Assembly: GCA_021776115.1 (NCBI GenBank) | Contig: JAJFGN010000020.1 | Coordinates: 1 to 57,192, forward strand | Length of the DNA stretch: 57,192 nucleotides | Reading direction: 5' to 3' | Source: Kiloniellaceae bacterium | GTDB lineage: Bacteria; Pseudomonadota; Alphaproteobacteria; Kiloniellales; J153 | Shown: piece after piece, positions 29,349 through 42,051 of the stretch | How the letters are laid out: the number at the start of each line of letters is the position of its first letter | Numbering within the stretch: position 1 is the stretch's first letter | Translations under genes and position numbers: made by a program | Notes under the pieces: model-generated | Databases searched by the model: none | The model's input: the letters and a program-made list of their open reading frames with translations, nothing else | Told to the model about the DNA's origin: nothing

Positions 29349-30027
29349 CGGCCGTGCCGCTTGTCGTTGTGTCTAGAATCGATTGGCCGGTCTTGGCCCA
29401 ATCCGCGAGGAAGGCTTCAAGTCCCTTGTCGGTCAGCGGGTGCTTGAACATCGCGCGCAGGATCGCCGGTGGAAGCGTCGCGACATGGGCGCCCATCTTG
29501 GCCGACTCGACGACATGGGCAGAGTTGCGCACGGAGGCGACCAGAACCTCGGTCGTGAAGCCCGGGTAAGCGTTGTAAATCTCGACGATCTCCGCGATCA
29601 GGCCCAGGCCATCGGCACCGATATCGTCCAGCCGCCCGACAAAGGGCGAGATGTAACGCGCACCCGCCTTGGCTGCCAGGATCGCTTGGGCGGCGGAAAA
29701 GCATAGAGTCACATTGACCGGAGTGCCTTCGTCGGTGAAGGCGCGGCAAGCTTTTAGGCCGTCAGGCGTGAGCGGTACCTTGATGACCACGTTCTTGGCG
29801 ACACCGGCCAGACGGCGGCCCTCAGACAACATGGTTGGAGTATCGGTCGCCGCGACCTCGGCGCTAACGGGCCCTGGGACGGCGGCGCAAATTTCTCCCA
29901 GTACCTCGATGAAATCACGGCCGGCCTTGGCAATCAGCGAGGGATTCGTCGTCACCCCGTCGACCAGGCCGGTCGCGGCAAGATCCCGAATCTCTGAGAT
30001 ATCCGCCGTGTCGATGAAAAAGCGCAT
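29317..30027 (-). CDS. transaldolase / fructose-6-phosphate aldolase family
   Basis: A 236 aa class I aldolase of the short transaldolase (TalC/FSA) family. [20 protein letters not shown] and [16 protein letters not shown] open the barrel; the Schiff-base lysine is K83 in [31 protein letters not shown] and [13 protein letters not shown] are diagnostic. The C-terminus is some 15 residues longer than usual ([13 protein letters not shown]). It could act as transaldolase in the pentose phosphate pathway; sequence alone does not separate TalC from FsaA activity. It leads the fsa-DUF484-xerC overlapping trio. Confidence 0.95.
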   Translation of the reverse strand: MRFFIDTADISEIRDLAATGLVDGVTTNPSLIAKAGRDFIEVLGEICAAVPGPVSAEVAATDTPTMLSEGRRLAGVAKNVVIKVPLTPDGLKACRAFTDEGTPVNVTLCFSAAQAILAAKAGARYISPFVGRLDDIGADGLGLIAEIVEIYNAYPGFTTEVLVASVRNSAHVVESAKMGAHVATLPPAILRAMFKHPLTDKGLEAFLADWAKTGQSILDTTTSGTADGSNPARRRA

Positions 30028-30187
30028 AAGCTACTTTGTCTCTCTTCCCATAACCAACCCTGCGAGCTTGCCTCAAAGGCGTTTCGATAGGGTTTCAGCG
30101 GCCTCGAATGCCAGTCCGTGCCCGGCGCGTCAAGGCCAGACGGTTCCCCATTGGTTCCCGGGGCGCGCCTCGTCTAAAGTGTAGCGT

Positions 30188-32494
30188 ATGCCAGACGACC
30201 GCGCCAGCACGCCTCCGGAATCCGACACCAGGTCAGCCTCAAAGGTTAATAGCGACTTACCCGATCCAACGGCGGGCGATGGCGGCCCGGCGCGCTTGCC
30301 GGTGCTGCTACCCATTCCCTTGGACCGGCCTTACGATTATTTGGCGCCGCCAGACTTGGCCTTGGCGCCGGGCGCGATCGTGCGCGTACCGCTGAGCGGG
30401 CGCGAGGCGATCGGCGTGGTTTGGGATCGCGAGCCGGGCGGGCGTAGCGTTCCAGCCAGCAAACTCAAACCGATCCTGGCGCGTTTCGATGTGCCGCCTC
30501 TGGGTGACGATCAGCGCCGCTTCATCGATTGGGTGGCGAATTACACCATGGCATCGCGAGGGGCGGTTCTGCGTATGGCCTTAAGCGTGCCGGCGGCGCT
30601 CGATCCGCCGCGCCCCCAGATCGGCTACCGGATCGCGCAGGCACAAGCGGCCGGCGATACCGGAGCGAAGCCGGAGATACGCTTGACCCCGGCGCGCCAG
30701 CGGGTTCTCGCCGAAGTGAAGGACTCGCCCCCACGGCCCCTGGCGGAGTTGGCGCGGGCCGCCGCGGTCAGTCCCTCGGTCGTAAAGGGTTTGCATGCGG
30801 CAGGGCTTCTGGAAGAAGCCGAAATCGGCGCGTCCCCACCTTTTGCGCGGCCCGATTACGCGCGTGCCGGACCCAAGCTGTCGCCCGAACAAGCCGCCGC
30901 CGCCGCCGAGTTGCGGGTCCGGGTCGCGGCCGGGGTGTACACCAGCATCTTGCTCGACGGGGTAACCGGGGCGGGCAAGACCGAAGTCTATTTCGAAGCC
31001 ATAGCCCAGGCGTTGGAGCGCGGCCGCCAAGCCTTGGTTCTGCTGCCTGAGATCGCGCTCTCGGCGCAATGGCTGGAGCGATTCAAGGCGCGCTTCGGCA
31101 CCGCGCCCGCCCTATGGCACTCGGACCTGACAGCGGCGCAACGGCGCGCGACCTGGCGCGCGGCGGCGCTGGGCCAGGTCAGGGTCGTCGTCGGTGCGCG
31201 CTCGGCCCTCTTTCTGCCGCTGCACGAACTTGGCGTCATCATTGTGGACGAGGAACACGACCCCGCCTTCAAGCAAGAAGATGGCGTCATCTATCACGCC
31301 CGCGACATTGCCGTGGTGCGCGCGCATCTCTTGGGCATTCCTATCGTTCTTTCGTCGGCGACTCCGTCGCTCGAAACCATGGTCAATGTTGAGACCGGAC
31401 GCTACGCCAAGGTTCACCTGCCGGATCGGCACGGCGGCGCCACCATGCCGAGCGTGGAGCTGGTCGATTTACGAAGCGACCGCCCGGTGAAGCTTGCGGG
31501 CTTGGGTCAAAGCTGGCTGTCCGAACGTCTGCGCGCCGCCATGGCCGCGACCCTTGAGGCCGGCGAACAGGCGATGCTGTTCCTTAACCGCCGGGGCTAT
31601 GCGCCTTTGACCCTGTGCCGAGCCTGCGGCCACCGTTTGCAATGCCCGAACTGCACAGCCTGGCTAGTTGAGCATCGCCTGGCCGGGAAACTGCAATGCC
31701 ATCACTGCGGTCACCTTGCCCGCTTGCCCGAGCGCTGTCCGTCCTGCGAGGCCGAGGGCACGCTGGCGGCCTGCGGCCCTGGGGTCGAGCGCTTGGCGGA
31801 AGAAATCTCCGTTCTCTTTCCCAAGGCGCGTAGTGCAATCATGGCCAGCGACACCATTACCGGGCCCGGCGCCGCCGCGACGCTGGTTCGGGCCGTGCAA
31901 GCACGCGAGATCGACCTTCTGATCGGGACCCAGATCGTCGCCAAGGGCCACCATTTTCCGCACCTGACGCTGGTCGGCGTCGTCGACGCCGATTTGGGAC
32001 TTTACGGCGGCGATTTGCGCGCGGCGGAGCGGACTTTTCAATTGCTGCATCAGGTTGGGGGCCGGGCCGGCCGGGCCGAGCGGCCGGGCCGCGTGCTCTT
32101 GCAAACCGCGGAGCCAGGCCACCCGGTCATGCAGGCGCTGGCGGCCGGTGAGCGTGACGGCTTTCTGCGAGTCGAGGCCGAGGTGCGGGCAAACCACGGG
32201 CTGCCGCCCTTCGGCCGCATGGCGGCGCTCATCCTCTCCAGCCCCGATCCGGTACCGCTGGACCAGTTCTGCCGCGCCTTGGCCGGCGCCGCCCCGCGCG
32301 CAGAGGGGGTGGTCGTTCTGGGGCCCGCGCCCGCGCCCTTGGCGGATTTGCGCGGCCGCCACCGCCGGCGCTTCTTGCTTAAGACCAGGCGCGACATTCC
32401 GCCGCAGGGCGTCATCAAGATGTGGCTGGACGGCTTGAAGGTGCCGTCCAATGTACGCCTGCAAATCGACATCAATCCCTATAGCTTTCTCTAG
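30188..32494 (+). CDS. priA: primosomal protein N' (replication restart helicase PriA)
   Basis: A 768 aa DEAH-box 3'-5' helicase that reloads the replisome at collapsed forks. The N-terminal 3'BD domain starts [18 protein letters not shown], Walker A is [15 protein letters not shown], Walker B is [15 protein letters not shown], and the helicase-inserted zinc region has paired cysteines in [14 protein letters not shown] and [17 protein letters not shown]. Length fits the family. The first 30 residues are a low-complexity extension. It is divergent from the transaldolase gene across a 160 bp gap. Confidence 0.97.
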   Translation: MPDDRASTPPESDTRSASKVNSDLPDPTAGDGGPARLPVLLPIPLDRPYDYLAPPDLALAPGAIVRVPLSGREAIGVVWDREPGGRSVPASKLKPILARFDVPPLGDDQRRFIDWVANYTMASRGAVLRMALSVPAALDPPRPQIGYRIAQAQAAGDTGAKPEIRLTPARQRVLAEVKDSPPRPLAELARAAAVSPSVVKGLHAAGLLEEAEIGASPPFARPDYARAGPKLSPEQAAAAAELRVRVAAGVYTSILLDGVTGAGKTEVYFEAIAQALERGRQALVLLPEIALSAQWLERFKARFGTAPALWHSDLTAAQRRATWRAAALGQVRVVVGARSALFLPLHELGVIIVDEEHDPAFKQEDGVIYHARDIAVVRAHLLGIPIVLSSATPSLETMVNVETGRYAKVHLPDRHGGATMPSVELVDLRSDRPVKLAGLGQSWLSERLRAAMAATLEAGEQAMLFLNRRGYAPLTLCRACGHRLQCPNCTAWLVEHRLAGKLQCHHCGHLARLPERCPSCEAEGTLAACGPGVERLAEEISVLFPKARSAIMASDTITGPGAAATLVRAVQAREIDLLIGTQIVAKGHHFPHLTLVGVVDADLGLYGGDLRAAERTFQLLHQVGGRAGRAERPGRVLLQTAEPGHPVMQALAAGERDGFLRVEAEVRANHGLPPFGRMAALILSSPDPVPLDQFCRALAGAAPRAEGVVVLGPAPAPLADLRGRHRRRFLLKTRRDIPPQGVIKMWLDGLKVPSNVRLQIDINPYSFL

Positions 32495-32800
32495 GGATGC
32501 CCGGGCCGGCGAGGTGCTCGTCGGCGCGGGTATGAAGGCTTATTTCAAGGCTTAGTGCGCCTCGGTTCCGCTTAGCCGGAGCTAGCCCGGCCAAGGCCCG
32601 TATCCCTCAGGTTTCGGCGGGTTTCGGCCAGTTGACTCGCCTTGCCTAGCTAGGGCGACTGTGATACCAAACGCCCGCCGTGACGGGGGGTTGTCGCGGC
32701 GGGGTTGGTAATTGAGTTTGTCAAGCGGGTTCCGGCGGCGGATTTCTTACGATGGGTCCGGAACGGATCCAAAATCCACAATTTCTGGGGGCTAGCGAGC
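32495..32800. promoter_or_regulatory. upstream region of the atp operon
   Basis: A 306 bp noncoding stretch between priA and atpH that should contain the atp promoter. TTGACT at 32632-32637 resembles a -35 box but no good -10 lies 16-18 bases further; TTGCCT (32642) with GATACC (32663) is a weak alternative. The frame of atpH stays open leftwards to 32705, but without family similarity. Confidence 0.45.
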
Positions 32801-33361
32801 GTGGCAAGTGAAGACACCGGGTTGAGCGGGGTCGCCGGGCGTTATGCCTTGGCGATGCTCGATCTGGCGGACGAAAAGAAGCAGCTCGATCCGGTTGCGG
32901 AAGACTTGCGCGGCTTGCTCGCTGCGATCGAGGCGAGCGAGGATCTGCGCCGCATGATTCGCAGCCCGTTATTCACGCGCGCTCAGCAATCCAAGGTCAT
33001 GGCTTCGATTCTAGAGAAAGCCGGAGTTGGCGAGCTGACCCGCCGCTTCGTTCTGGTCGTGGCGGAAAACCGGCGGCTTTTCGTGCTGCCGCGTATCATC
33101 AAGGCCTACCTGGCGGAACTTGGCCGGCGGCGCGGCGAGGTCACCGCCGAGGTGACGAGCGCGGCGCCACTGACCGACGCACAGCATGCCGCCTTGGTCG
33201 AAGCGCTGAAGTCCAAGGTTGGCGGCAAGGTTCAGGTCGAGGTCGAGATCGACCGAAGTCTAATTGGCGGTCTGATCGTCAAGGTCGGCAGCCGCATGAT
33301 CGATAACTCATTGCGCAGCAAACTGCAGAGGCTGCAACTCGCCATGAAAGGGGTTGGCTGA
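32801..33361 (+). CDS. atpH: F1F0 ATP synthase subunit delta
   Basis: The OSCP/delta stalk subunit, 186 aa from a GTG start at 32801 ([20 protein letters not shown]), the usual alphaproteobacterial N-terminus. The C-terminal signature is [23 protein letters not shown]. An upstream TTG would add 32 residues without family similarity. The ribosome-binding site is weak (GCGAGC). It overlaps atpA by one base (TGATG). Confidence 0.95.
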   Translation: MASEDTGLSGVAGRYALAMLDLADEKKQLDPVAEDLRGLLAAIEASEDLRRMIRSPLFTRAQQSKVMASILEKAGVGELTRRFVLVVAENRRLFVLPRIIKAYLAELGRRRGEVTAEVTSAAPLTDAQHAALVEALKSKVGGKVQVEVEIDRSLIGGLIVKVGSRMIDNSLRSKLQRLQLAMKGVG

Positions 33362-34890
33362 TGGAAATCCGCGCAGCGGAAATCTCCGCGATCCTCAAGG
33401 AACAGATCGAGAATTTCGGTGCCGAGGCCGATGTCGCGGAGGTTGGACAGGTCCTTTCTGTCGGTGACAACGTGGCCCGCGTCTATGGTCTGGACAATGT
33501 TCAGGCCGGTGAGCTGGTCGAGTTTCCCGGCGGCATCATGGGCATGGCGCTCAACCTAGAGGTCGACAACGTCGGCGTCGTCTTGTTCGGTGAGGACCGC
33601 GGCATCAAGGAAGGCGATGTTGTCAAGCGGACCGGGCAAATCATTGACGTGCCTGTGGGCCGGGGCCTGCTGGGCCGTGTCGTGGACGCGCTGGGCAATC
33701 CGATCGACGGCAAGGGCCCGATCGAGAACGTCGAGCGCACCCGTGTCGAGGTCAAGGCGCCGGGTATTATTCCGCGCCGTTCGGTGCACGAACCCATGCA
33801 AACCGGTCTGAAGGCCATCGATAGCCTGATCCCGATTGGGCGCGGTCAGCGCGAACTGATTATCGGCGACCGCCAAACCGGCAAGACCGCGATCGCGATC
33901 GACACCATTCTCAATCAAAAAGCGATCAACAAGGGCGACGACGAATCCAAGAAGCTTTATTGCATCTATGTCGCGGTTGGGCAGAAGCGCTCCAGCGTCG
34001 CGCAATTCGTTAAGGCGCTCGAAGATCAGGGCGCGATGGAATATTCCATCGTGGTCGCGGCGACCGCGTCCGAGCCGGCGCCGATGCAGTTCCTGGCGCC
34101 CTACACCGGCTGCACCATGGGCGAGTTCTTCCGCGACAATGGCATGCACGCGGTCATCTTCTACGACGATTTGTCGAAGCAGGCTGTGGCCTATCGTCAG
34201 ATGTCGCTGCTGCTGCGCCGCCCGCCAGGGCGCGAGGCCTATCCAGGCGACGTGTTCTATCTGCATTCGCGGCTGCTGGAACGCGCGGCAAAAATGGGCG
34301 ACAAGGCCGGCGGCGGCTCCTTGACCGCGTTGCCGATTATCGAGACTCAGGCTGGCGACGTCTCCGCGTATATTCCCACCAACGTGATTTCCATCACCGA
34401 CGGTCAGATCTTTCTTGAGACCACCCTCTTCTACAAGGGCGTGCGCCCGGCGGTGAACGTTGGTCTGTCGGTCTCGCGCGTCGGCTCGGCCGCGCAGATC
34501 AAGGCGATGAAACAGGTGGCCGGCACGATCAAGTTGGAGCTGGCGCAGTACCGAGAGATGGAAGCCTTCGCGCAGTTCGCCTCGGACCTCGATGCCGCGA
34601 CCCAACGGTTGCTGGCGCGTGGCTCGCGCTTGACCGAATTGTTGAAGCAGGACCAATACGACCCCCTGCCCATCGAAGAGCAAGTCGCGGTTATATTCTC
34701 CGGCGTGCGCGGGTTCCTCGACAAAATTCCGATCGAAAAGATCACGAGTTATGAGGAAAAACTGCGCGCCGAGCTGAAGGCCAACGGTCAGGAAATTCTC
34801 GAGATCATCCGCACCGAGAAGGAGCTCTCGAACACAACCGAGGAAAAGTTGAAGTCATTCCTCGAAACCTTCACCAAAACCTTCGTCTGA
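33361..34890 (+). CDS. atpA: F1F0 ATP synthase subunit alpha
   Basis: The 509 aa non-catalytic nucleotide-binding subunit of F1. Walker A is [13 protein letters not shown], and [32 protein letters not shown]-like text and the family signature [18 protein letters not shown] are present. It follows atpH with one-base overlap and precedes atpG by 31 bp. The F0 genes are not in the window, which matches the split atp operons of alphaproteobacteria. Confidence 0.98.
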   Translation: MEIRAAEISAILKEQIENFGAEADVAEVGQVLSVGDNVARVYGLDNVQAGELVEFPGGIMGMALNLEVDNVGVVLFGEDRGIKEGDVVKRTGQIIDVPVGRGLLGRVVDALGNPIDGKGPIENVERTRVEVKAPGIIPRRSVHEPMQTGLKAIDSLIPIGRGQRELIIGDRQTGKTAIAIDTILNQKAINKGDDESKKLYCIYVAVGQKRSSVAQFVKALEDQGAMEYSIVVAATASEPAPMQFLAPYTGCTMGEFFRDNGMHAVIFYDDLSKQAVAYRQMSLLLRRPPGREAYPGDVFYLHSRLLERAAKMGDKAGGGSLTALPIIETQAGDVSAYIPTNVISITDGQIFLETTLFYKGVRPAVNVGLSVSRVGSAAQIKAMKQVAGTIKLELAQYREMEAFAQFASDLDAATQRLLARGSRLTELLKQDQYDPLPIEEQVAVIFSGVRGFLDKIPIEKITSYEEKLRAELKANGQEILEIIRTEKELSNTTEEKLKSFLETFTKTFV

Positions 34891-34921
34891 CTCCCCGGCA
34901 CGGCAGAGCGGTTAGCAGCGC

Positions 34922-37301
<2,380 letters not shown>

Positions 37302-37336
37302 GCCGCCGGCAGCCGAAATAGAGTAAGGAGCCGCGC

Positions 37337-37744
37337 ATGGCCGACGACAGGGTTGAGTTCGAGCTTGTTTCGCCCGAACGGTTATTGCTGTCCGAAGAGG
37401 TGGAGATGGTCGTCGTGCCCGGCACGGACGGGGATTTCGGCGTCTTGCCCCGGCACACACCCATGATCTCGACCGTACGCCCCGGCGTCATTCGCGTGTA
37501 CGAGAAGGGCGCCGTGAAGGAAAGCATCTTCGTGGCCGGCGGCTTTGCTGAAGTCACGCCGGAGCGTTGTACGGTATTGGCCGATCAGGCCATGCCGGTC
37601 GCTGAGATCGACCGCGCCGCCGCCGAACGGCAGCTCCAGGACGCGCGCGAAGATTTGGCGGACGCCAAGGACGAAAGCGAGCGAATGGCTGCGGAAAAAG
37701 CGGTTACGGTCGCTGAGACCATGTTGCAAATCGGCCAAGCCTAG
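37337..37744 (+). CDS. atpC: F1F0 ATP synthase subunit epsilon
   Basis: The 135 aa epsilon subunit, with the N-terminal beta sandwich ([36 protein letters not shown]) and a C-terminal helical region (about 88-135) that regulates hydrolysis. AAGGAG precedes the ATG. It ends the operon. The following 207 bp hold no gene and no good terminator that I can see. Confidence 0.97.
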   Translation: MADDRVEFELVSPERLLLSEEVEMVVVPGTDGDFGVLPRHTPMISTVRPGVIRVYEKGAVKESIFVAGGFAEVTPERCTVLADQAMPVAEIDRAAAERQLQDAREDLADAKDESERMAAEKAVTVAETMLQIGQA

Positions 37745-37951
37745 AGCGGCAGTCCTCTCCAAAGGTTGGTGCCAATCGGGGGCGGTCGGGACCCTAGCGT
37801 TTTTGGACAGGCTATGGCTCCCCCTCTTTTAATGCTATGATTTCGTTCCACATCTATGGTTCAACGTCCTGCGCGCATTGCGCACTGGGATCTCGTTAGC
37901 TGGGGCCGCTCGGGGGGGCGATCCTGAAACTCCACAACTCAGAAGATAGCC

Positions 37952-38773
37952 ATGGCCGGCAAGCACTGGACCCTCGACGATATTCCCTGGGCCGGGTTCG
38001 ACCCGGCTAAAGTCGATCCCGACATGCTTAAGGTCGCCAAGGCGGCCAGCATGGTGGAATACAACGGCGGAGACTACGCCACTTACCTGTGCAACGTCTT
38101 CCAGGACGATCCGGTATTCCAGGAATCGGTGCGCGTTTGGGCCCAGGAAGAAGTCCAGCATGGGTTGGCGCTGGGCCGTTGGGCGGAGATGGCCGACCCC
38201 GGTTTCGATTTTCAGGCCTGCTTCAAGCGTTTCACCGATGGCTACAAGCTGCCTCTGGACGCAACACGGTCCGTGCGTGGCTCGCGCACGGGTGAACTGG
38301 TGGCGCGTTGTATCGTGGAGGTCGGGACCTCGTCCCACTATTCGGCCCTAAGCGCGGCCTGCGAGGAGCCCGTGCTGCGCGCTATCTGCCGCCACATCGC
38401 GGCCGACGAATTCCGCCACTACAAGCTTTTCTATACCTACCTGAAGCGCTACCTGGAGGCCGAGAACGTTGGGCGTTTGCGCCGCGTCGCGGTCGCGCTG
38501 GGCCGCATAGGCGAGAGTGAGGACGACGAGTTAGCCTATGCCTACTATGCCGCCAATGCCGCACCGGGCGAGCCCTACGAGCGCAAGCGCTGGTCGCGCG
38601 CTTACGGGGCCCGGGCCTTCCCGCATTACCGGACGGAGCATGTCGAGCGCGGCGTCGCCATGGCCTTCAAGGCCGCCGGTCTCGAGCCACGGGGCAGCCT
38701 GGCTCGCCTGGCCTCGCGCGCCGGTTACCACTTGCTGCGCGCACGCGGCCGCCGCTGGGCCGCCGCAGCTTGA
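37952..38773 (+). CDS. ferritin-like domain di-iron protein
   Basis: A 273-residue protein with a four-helix di-iron core. Candidate ligands fall at canonical positions: E36, E67-x2-H70 (AQEEVQHGLALG), E123 (IVEVGTSSHYSAL) and E153-x2-H156 (AADEFRHYKLF). This is the ferritin/ribonucleotide-reductase-like pattern also found in acyl-ACP desaturases and rubrerythrin-like oxidases. The N-terminal KHWTLDDIPWAGFDPAKVD and a basic C-terminus lie outside the core. Being a soluble di-iron enzyme, it might be an oxidase, hydroxylase or desaturase; the substrate is unknown. It lies alone between the atp operon and the convergent rppH cluster. Confidence 0.82.
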   Translation: MAGKHWTLDDIPWAGFDPAKVDPDMLKVAKAASMVEYNGGDYATYLCNVFQDDPVFQESVRVWAQEEVQHGLALGRWAEMADPGFDFQACFKRFTDGYKLPLDATRSVRGSRTGELVARCIVEVGTSSHYSALSAACEEPVLRAICRHIAADEFRHYKLFYTYLKRYLEAENVGRLRRVAVALGRIGESEDDELAYAYYAANAAPGEPYERKRWSRAYGARAFPHYRTEHVERGVAMAFKAAGLEPRGSLARLASRAGYHLLRARGRRWAAAA

Positions 38774-38795
38774 AAGTCAAGCCAAGCGCTAACGC

Positions 38796-38824
38796 AAAAA
38801 AAAGACCGCCCTACGTGGCCGGCC
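38796..38824 (-). terminator. rho-independent terminator downstream of rppH cluster
   Basis: On the minus strand GGCCGGCC (38824-38817), loop ACGTA and GGGCGGTC (38811-38804) form an 8-position stem with one mismatch and one G-U pair, followed immediately by eight T residues (38803-38796). It lies about 160 bp past the rppH stop and would end the long minus-strand transcript. It does not suit the plus strand. Confidence 0.75.
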
Positions 38825-38987
38825 CTTCAGGAAAATGCTTGGCTCGGCCTTACGGGGGCAGTGGGCCGGGTCCGAGGTATCGTGGCCGGATTACGATCCG
38901 CCGCCCGCGATCACCTTGCCCTCAAGATATCGGCGGGCAATGACGGTCAAATGGCGGTTGCGTGACTCTTTTTCGGCGGCCGCCGCG

Positions 38988-39512
38988 CTAACCCGAACGT
39001 CCCTCGCGCAAACCATGCACGAGCTCGCAGAATTCCTCGACGACCGCCTCGTAGAGCGGCCGCTTGAAGTCGACGATCAGGCTGGGTAGTTCTTCTAGCG
39101 CGGCCCAGCGCCAGGCGCTGAACTCCGGATGAGCGGTCGCGATATCGATGTCCGAATCCGCGCCCTCGAACTGCATGGCGAACCACATCTGTTTTTGTCC
39201 GCGGTAACCTCCACGCCAAACTTGAGGCACGAGCTCGGCGGGCAGATCGTAGCGAAGCCAGTTCCGGCTTTCGGCAAGGATCTTCGCTTTCCCGGTGCCG
39301 ATTTCCTCTTCCAGTTCCCGCAACGCCGCAGCACGCGGCGATTCCTCGCTGTCGATGCCCCCTTGCGGCATTTGCCAGGCCGCGCCGGGGCTATCGATCC
39401 TTTGTGCGACAAAGATCTGGCCTGCGTGGTTGATGAGCATGATCCCGACCCCGCGCCGGTAGGGCAAGCGGGCGATGTCCCGATCGCTGGGGCCGCCGGG
39501 AATGGAGGTCAC
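38988..39512 (-). CDS. rppH: RNA pyrophosphohydrolase
   Basis: A 174 aa Nudix hydrolase that removes pyrophosphate from triphosphorylated mRNA 5' ends to trigger decay (dinucleoside polyphosphates are alternative substrates). The Nudix box spans G51-T73, with the REXXEEXG core reading RELEEEIGT. YRRGVGIMLINHAGQIFVAQR and WQMPQGGID are RppH/IalA-type features. It overlaps the end of the upstream YibQ-like gene by four bases and is the last gene of the minus-strand cluster. Confidence 0.95.
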   Translation of the reverse strand: MTSIPGGPSDRDIARLPYRRGVGIMLINHAGQIFVAQRIDSPGAAWQMPQGGIDSEESPRAAALRELEEEIGTGKAKILAESRNWLRYDLPAELVPQVWRGGYRGQKQMWFAMQFEGADSDIDIATAHPEFSAWRWAALEELPSLIVDFKRPLYEAVVEEFCELVHGLREGRSG

Positions 39513-40717
39513 TCCTTGGGGCTTTCCCGCGACGCAGTTTGGCGCGCCAAGCGTTCGGCCGCGACCGAGCTTAGCGGCGCCAGGACGAAGCCACGCGTTT
39601 CGACCTCGGCCGCCCAGGCACGCAGGCGTTCGATCGTCACCGGATAGGTTTGCCCGATGGCGACGGCAAAGCCTTCCTTTCGCGCGATGCGCTCCAATTG
39701 AACAAGCCGGGCATCGATCGCAACCCGGCTGGCCTGCGCCCGGTCCAGGAAGCGGTCGTTGACGGCGCTCGCCACGCCAATCTTTTGGGCCAAGCTTCCG
39801 GCCACGCTGGCCTCGCTGGCGCGGCTATCCAAGAACAACATGCCCCGGCTTTTTATCTCATTCAGAATCGGAGTCATGTGTTCCTCTGACGCCAGGAAGC
39901 GCGAACCCATGACGGCGGCAACGCCGACAAAACCCGTGGCCCGCCGCAGCGCCCAGTCCAGGCGCTCCAGGTTCTGCCGTTCGGACAAAGCGGTCAGCAG
40001 GGCCTGCGGTCCGGGGTCGTCGTCAGGGTAGCTGGTCGGCTCCATCGGCAAATCCAAGAGCACTTCGTGCCCGTTGACCCGGGCCAGCGCGATCCATTCG
40101 TTCAAGCGCCGTGAATAGGGAGTAAAGGAGAGGGAAACCGCGCTGGGAAGCTGTTTGATCGCGGCCTCAGTGGCGGCGGAGGACATGCCCAGACCGGTCA
40201 ACACGATCGCGATGCGAGGCAGATCCGGGGGCGCGTCGAAGGGCTGTGCGTGGCGCTTCCAAGGGGGCAGTATTTCCAGCTCTGGCGTGCGGGGAAGCGC
40301 CGCCTCCTGAGTTTTTCCCGGGCCCGGTTCGGGTTCGCTAACCGCGGTTTCCACCGGTTTCGGGGGGGCGGTTGGAGCTTCTTCTCCAGCCGCTAATGGC
40401 GGTTCCATGGCGGGTTCGGCTTCGGTGGGCGTTGCCGGTTCCGTGACTTCCTGAACCGGCGCCTTGACGACTGGCGGGGCCGCTGGCGTTCCGTCTTCGA
40501 CCCGCGATGGCACCGCTGGAGCTTTGGCGGTTTCCGGTGCCGTAGGCGGTATCTGAAGCGCGATGACGGGCGGCGGCGCGCGCTCCGCATCCGGTTCGGG
40601 AAGAAATAGGACGTATCCGACCGCCGCGCCAAGCGTGCCCAACAAGGCCAGCCATGCACCCAGCAACGCCAGACCGGCGACCCTGGAGCCGATGGAACGC
40701 GGAGTCGCAGCGCTCAA
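39509..40717 (-). CDS. divergent polysaccharide deacetylase family protein (YibQ-like)
   Basis: A 402 aa protein with an N-terminal membrane anchor (about 15-37), a long Pro/Ala/Glu-rich linker (45-160) and a C-terminal deacetylase-2 domain (about 165-390). The domain shows PRIAIVLTGLGMSSAATEAA, GHEVLLDLPMEP and FVGVAAVMGSRF. In canonical members the first motif is IDDLG and the later one HLPMEP; here the two aspartates read T-G and the histidine is Asp, so metal-dependent deacetylation is doubtful. The domain probably lies in the periplasm. It follows envC and ctpA, suggesting a cell-wall role. The family call is sound. Confidence 0.85.
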   Translation of the reverse strand: MSAATPRSIGSRVAGLALLGAWLALLGTLGAAVGYVLFLPEPDAERAPPPVIALQIPPTAPETAKAPAVPSRVEDGTPAAPPVVKAPVQEVTEPATPTEAEPAMEPPLAAGEEAPTAPPKPVETAVSEPEPGPGKTQEAALPRTPELEILPPWKRHAQPFDAPPDLPRIAIVLTGLGMSSAATEAAIKQLPSAVSLSFTPYSRRLNEWIALARVNGHEVLLDLPMEPTSYPDDDPGPQALLTALSERQNLERLDWALRRATGFVGVAAVMGSRFLASEEHMTPILNEIKSRGMLFLDSRASEASVAGSLAQKIGVASAVNDRFLDRAQASRVAIDARLVQLERIARKEGFAVAIGQTYPVTIERLRAWAAEVETRGFVLAPLSSVAAERLARQTASRESPKE

Positions 40718-40746
40718 GAGCCTCTCCGCACTTGAATTTCAGGCGA

Positions 40747-42051
40747 TCAGTTGATCGCCCGCTCGCGCACCAAGGCCAGGCCACGCAGGAGATCCAGGGC
40801 GCGAGCGAGCTGGTAGTCCTGCGGTTGGGTGGGTTGTGTCTCGGCGCCCGTGGCCGGGGCCCCGCCTTCCGCCGGCGTTTCGCCCGGCGTGGCCTGGCCC
40901 GCGCCCTGCGGCACGTCCAGGGCGCCACGCAAGTCCGATTCCTTGGTCCGGGCTCTGGCATCGAGAGCCTCGACCTTGGCCTGCTCGACTTCGATGTCCG
41001 GCGTAATTCCAGTGCCCTGAATCGAACGCCCCGAGGGTGTGTAGTAGCGCGCCGTGGTCAGGCGCATGGCGCCGCTGCCACTGACAGGGATGATGGTTTG
41101 AACCGACCCCTTGCCGAAGGAGGTGGTCCCCATGATGATCGCCCGGCGGTGATCCTGCAACGCGCCGGCCACGATCTCGGATGCGGATGCCGAGCCGCCG
41201 TTGATCAGGACGACGATCGGCAGCCCCTTGGCCAAGTCGCCGCTGCGCGCATTATAGCGCTGCGCATTGTTGGGATCGCGCCCCCGGGTAGAGACGATTT
41301 CTCCTTGATCCAGAAAGGCGTCGGATACCGCGATGGCCTGATCCAGCAAGCCGCCTGGATTGTTGCGCAGGTCCAGAACGATGCCGGTCATCTCGTCGCC
41401 GAATTCCTCGCCCCGCTTCTTAAGTTGGGCCTCCAGGCCGGGCGCTGTCTGCTCGTTGAAAGTCGTGATCCGGACATAAGCGGCCGAGCCCTCGGCGCGG
41501 CCACGCACCGAGGTGATCTTGATGACGTCGCGGGTAATCGCCACGTCGAAGGCCTCACGCCCCGCGCGCCGGATAGTCAGCTTGATCGCCGAATTTACCG
41601 GGCCGCGCATCATGTCGACCGCGTCATTGAGGCTCAAACCCTGCACGGGTTTCGAATCGAGATGCGTAATCAGGTCGCCGGCCTCGATCCCGGCTCTGAA
41701 CGCCGGTGTGTCGTCGATCGGCGAGACAACCTTAACGAGACCGTTTTCCATCGTCACTTCGATACCCAGCCCACCGAATTCGCCCTTTGTCTGGACCCGC
41801 ATGTCGCGAAACGAATCCGCGTTCAGGTAGCTGGAGTGCGGATCCAGCGACGACAACATACCCTGGATCGCAAGCTCTATCAGCTTCTGGTCTGTGACCT
41901 CCTCCACATAATCGGCGCGAACCCGCTCAAACACATCGCCGAAGAGTTTCAGCTGCCGATAGGTTTCGGAACGGTTTTCCTGTGCCGAAATACCTAGAGG
42001 GACAAATCCGATAACAACGGCCAGAACGGCCACAATCTTTAATCTGCGCAT
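40747..42051 (-). CDS. ctpA: S41 family C-terminal processing peptidase
   Basis: A 434 aa periplasmic protease of the CtpA/Prc type. Signal peptide 1-23 ends ISAQ; a PDZ domain spans about 90-170 (GEFGGLGIEVTMENGL); the catalytic domain holds the Ser-Lys dyad, most likely S289 in NGGSASASEIV and K314 in TTSFGKGSVQ (25 residues apart, as in E. coli Prc). The last 70 residues are a Pro/Gly/Ala-rich tail. It overlaps envC by one base. Proteases of this family process or degrade cell-wall hydrolases, which fits the neighbour. Confidence 0.95.
   Translation of the reverse strand: MRRLKIVAVLAVVIGFVPLGISAQENRSETYRQLKLFGDVFERVRADYVEEVTDQKLIELAIQGMLSSLDPHSSYLNADSFRDMRVQTKGEFGGLGIEVTMENGLVKVVSPIDDTPAFRAGIEAGDLITHLDSKPVQGLSLNDAVDMMRGPVNSAIKLTIRRAGREAFDVAITRDVIKITSVRGRAEGSAAYVRITTFNEQTAPGLEAQLKKRGEEFGDEMTGIVLDLRNNPGGLLDQAIAVSDAFLDQGEIVSTRGRDPNNAQRYNARSGDLAKGLPIVVLINGGSASASEIVAGALQDHRRAIIMGTTSFGKGSVQTIIPVSGSGAMRLTTARYYTPSGRSIQGTGITPDIEVEQAKVEALDARARTKESDLRGALDVPQGAGQATPGETPAEGGAPATGAETQPTQPQDYQLARALDLLRGLALVRERAIN

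Noticed and set aside
32632-32669. sigma-70 promoter of the atp operon at TTGACT
   Set aside because: No acceptable -10 hexamer at 16-18 bp; only weak alternatives, so it is not listed as a promoter.
33556-34683. Minus-strand frame opposite atpA
   Set aside because: Fully antisense to atpA with no recognisable domain.
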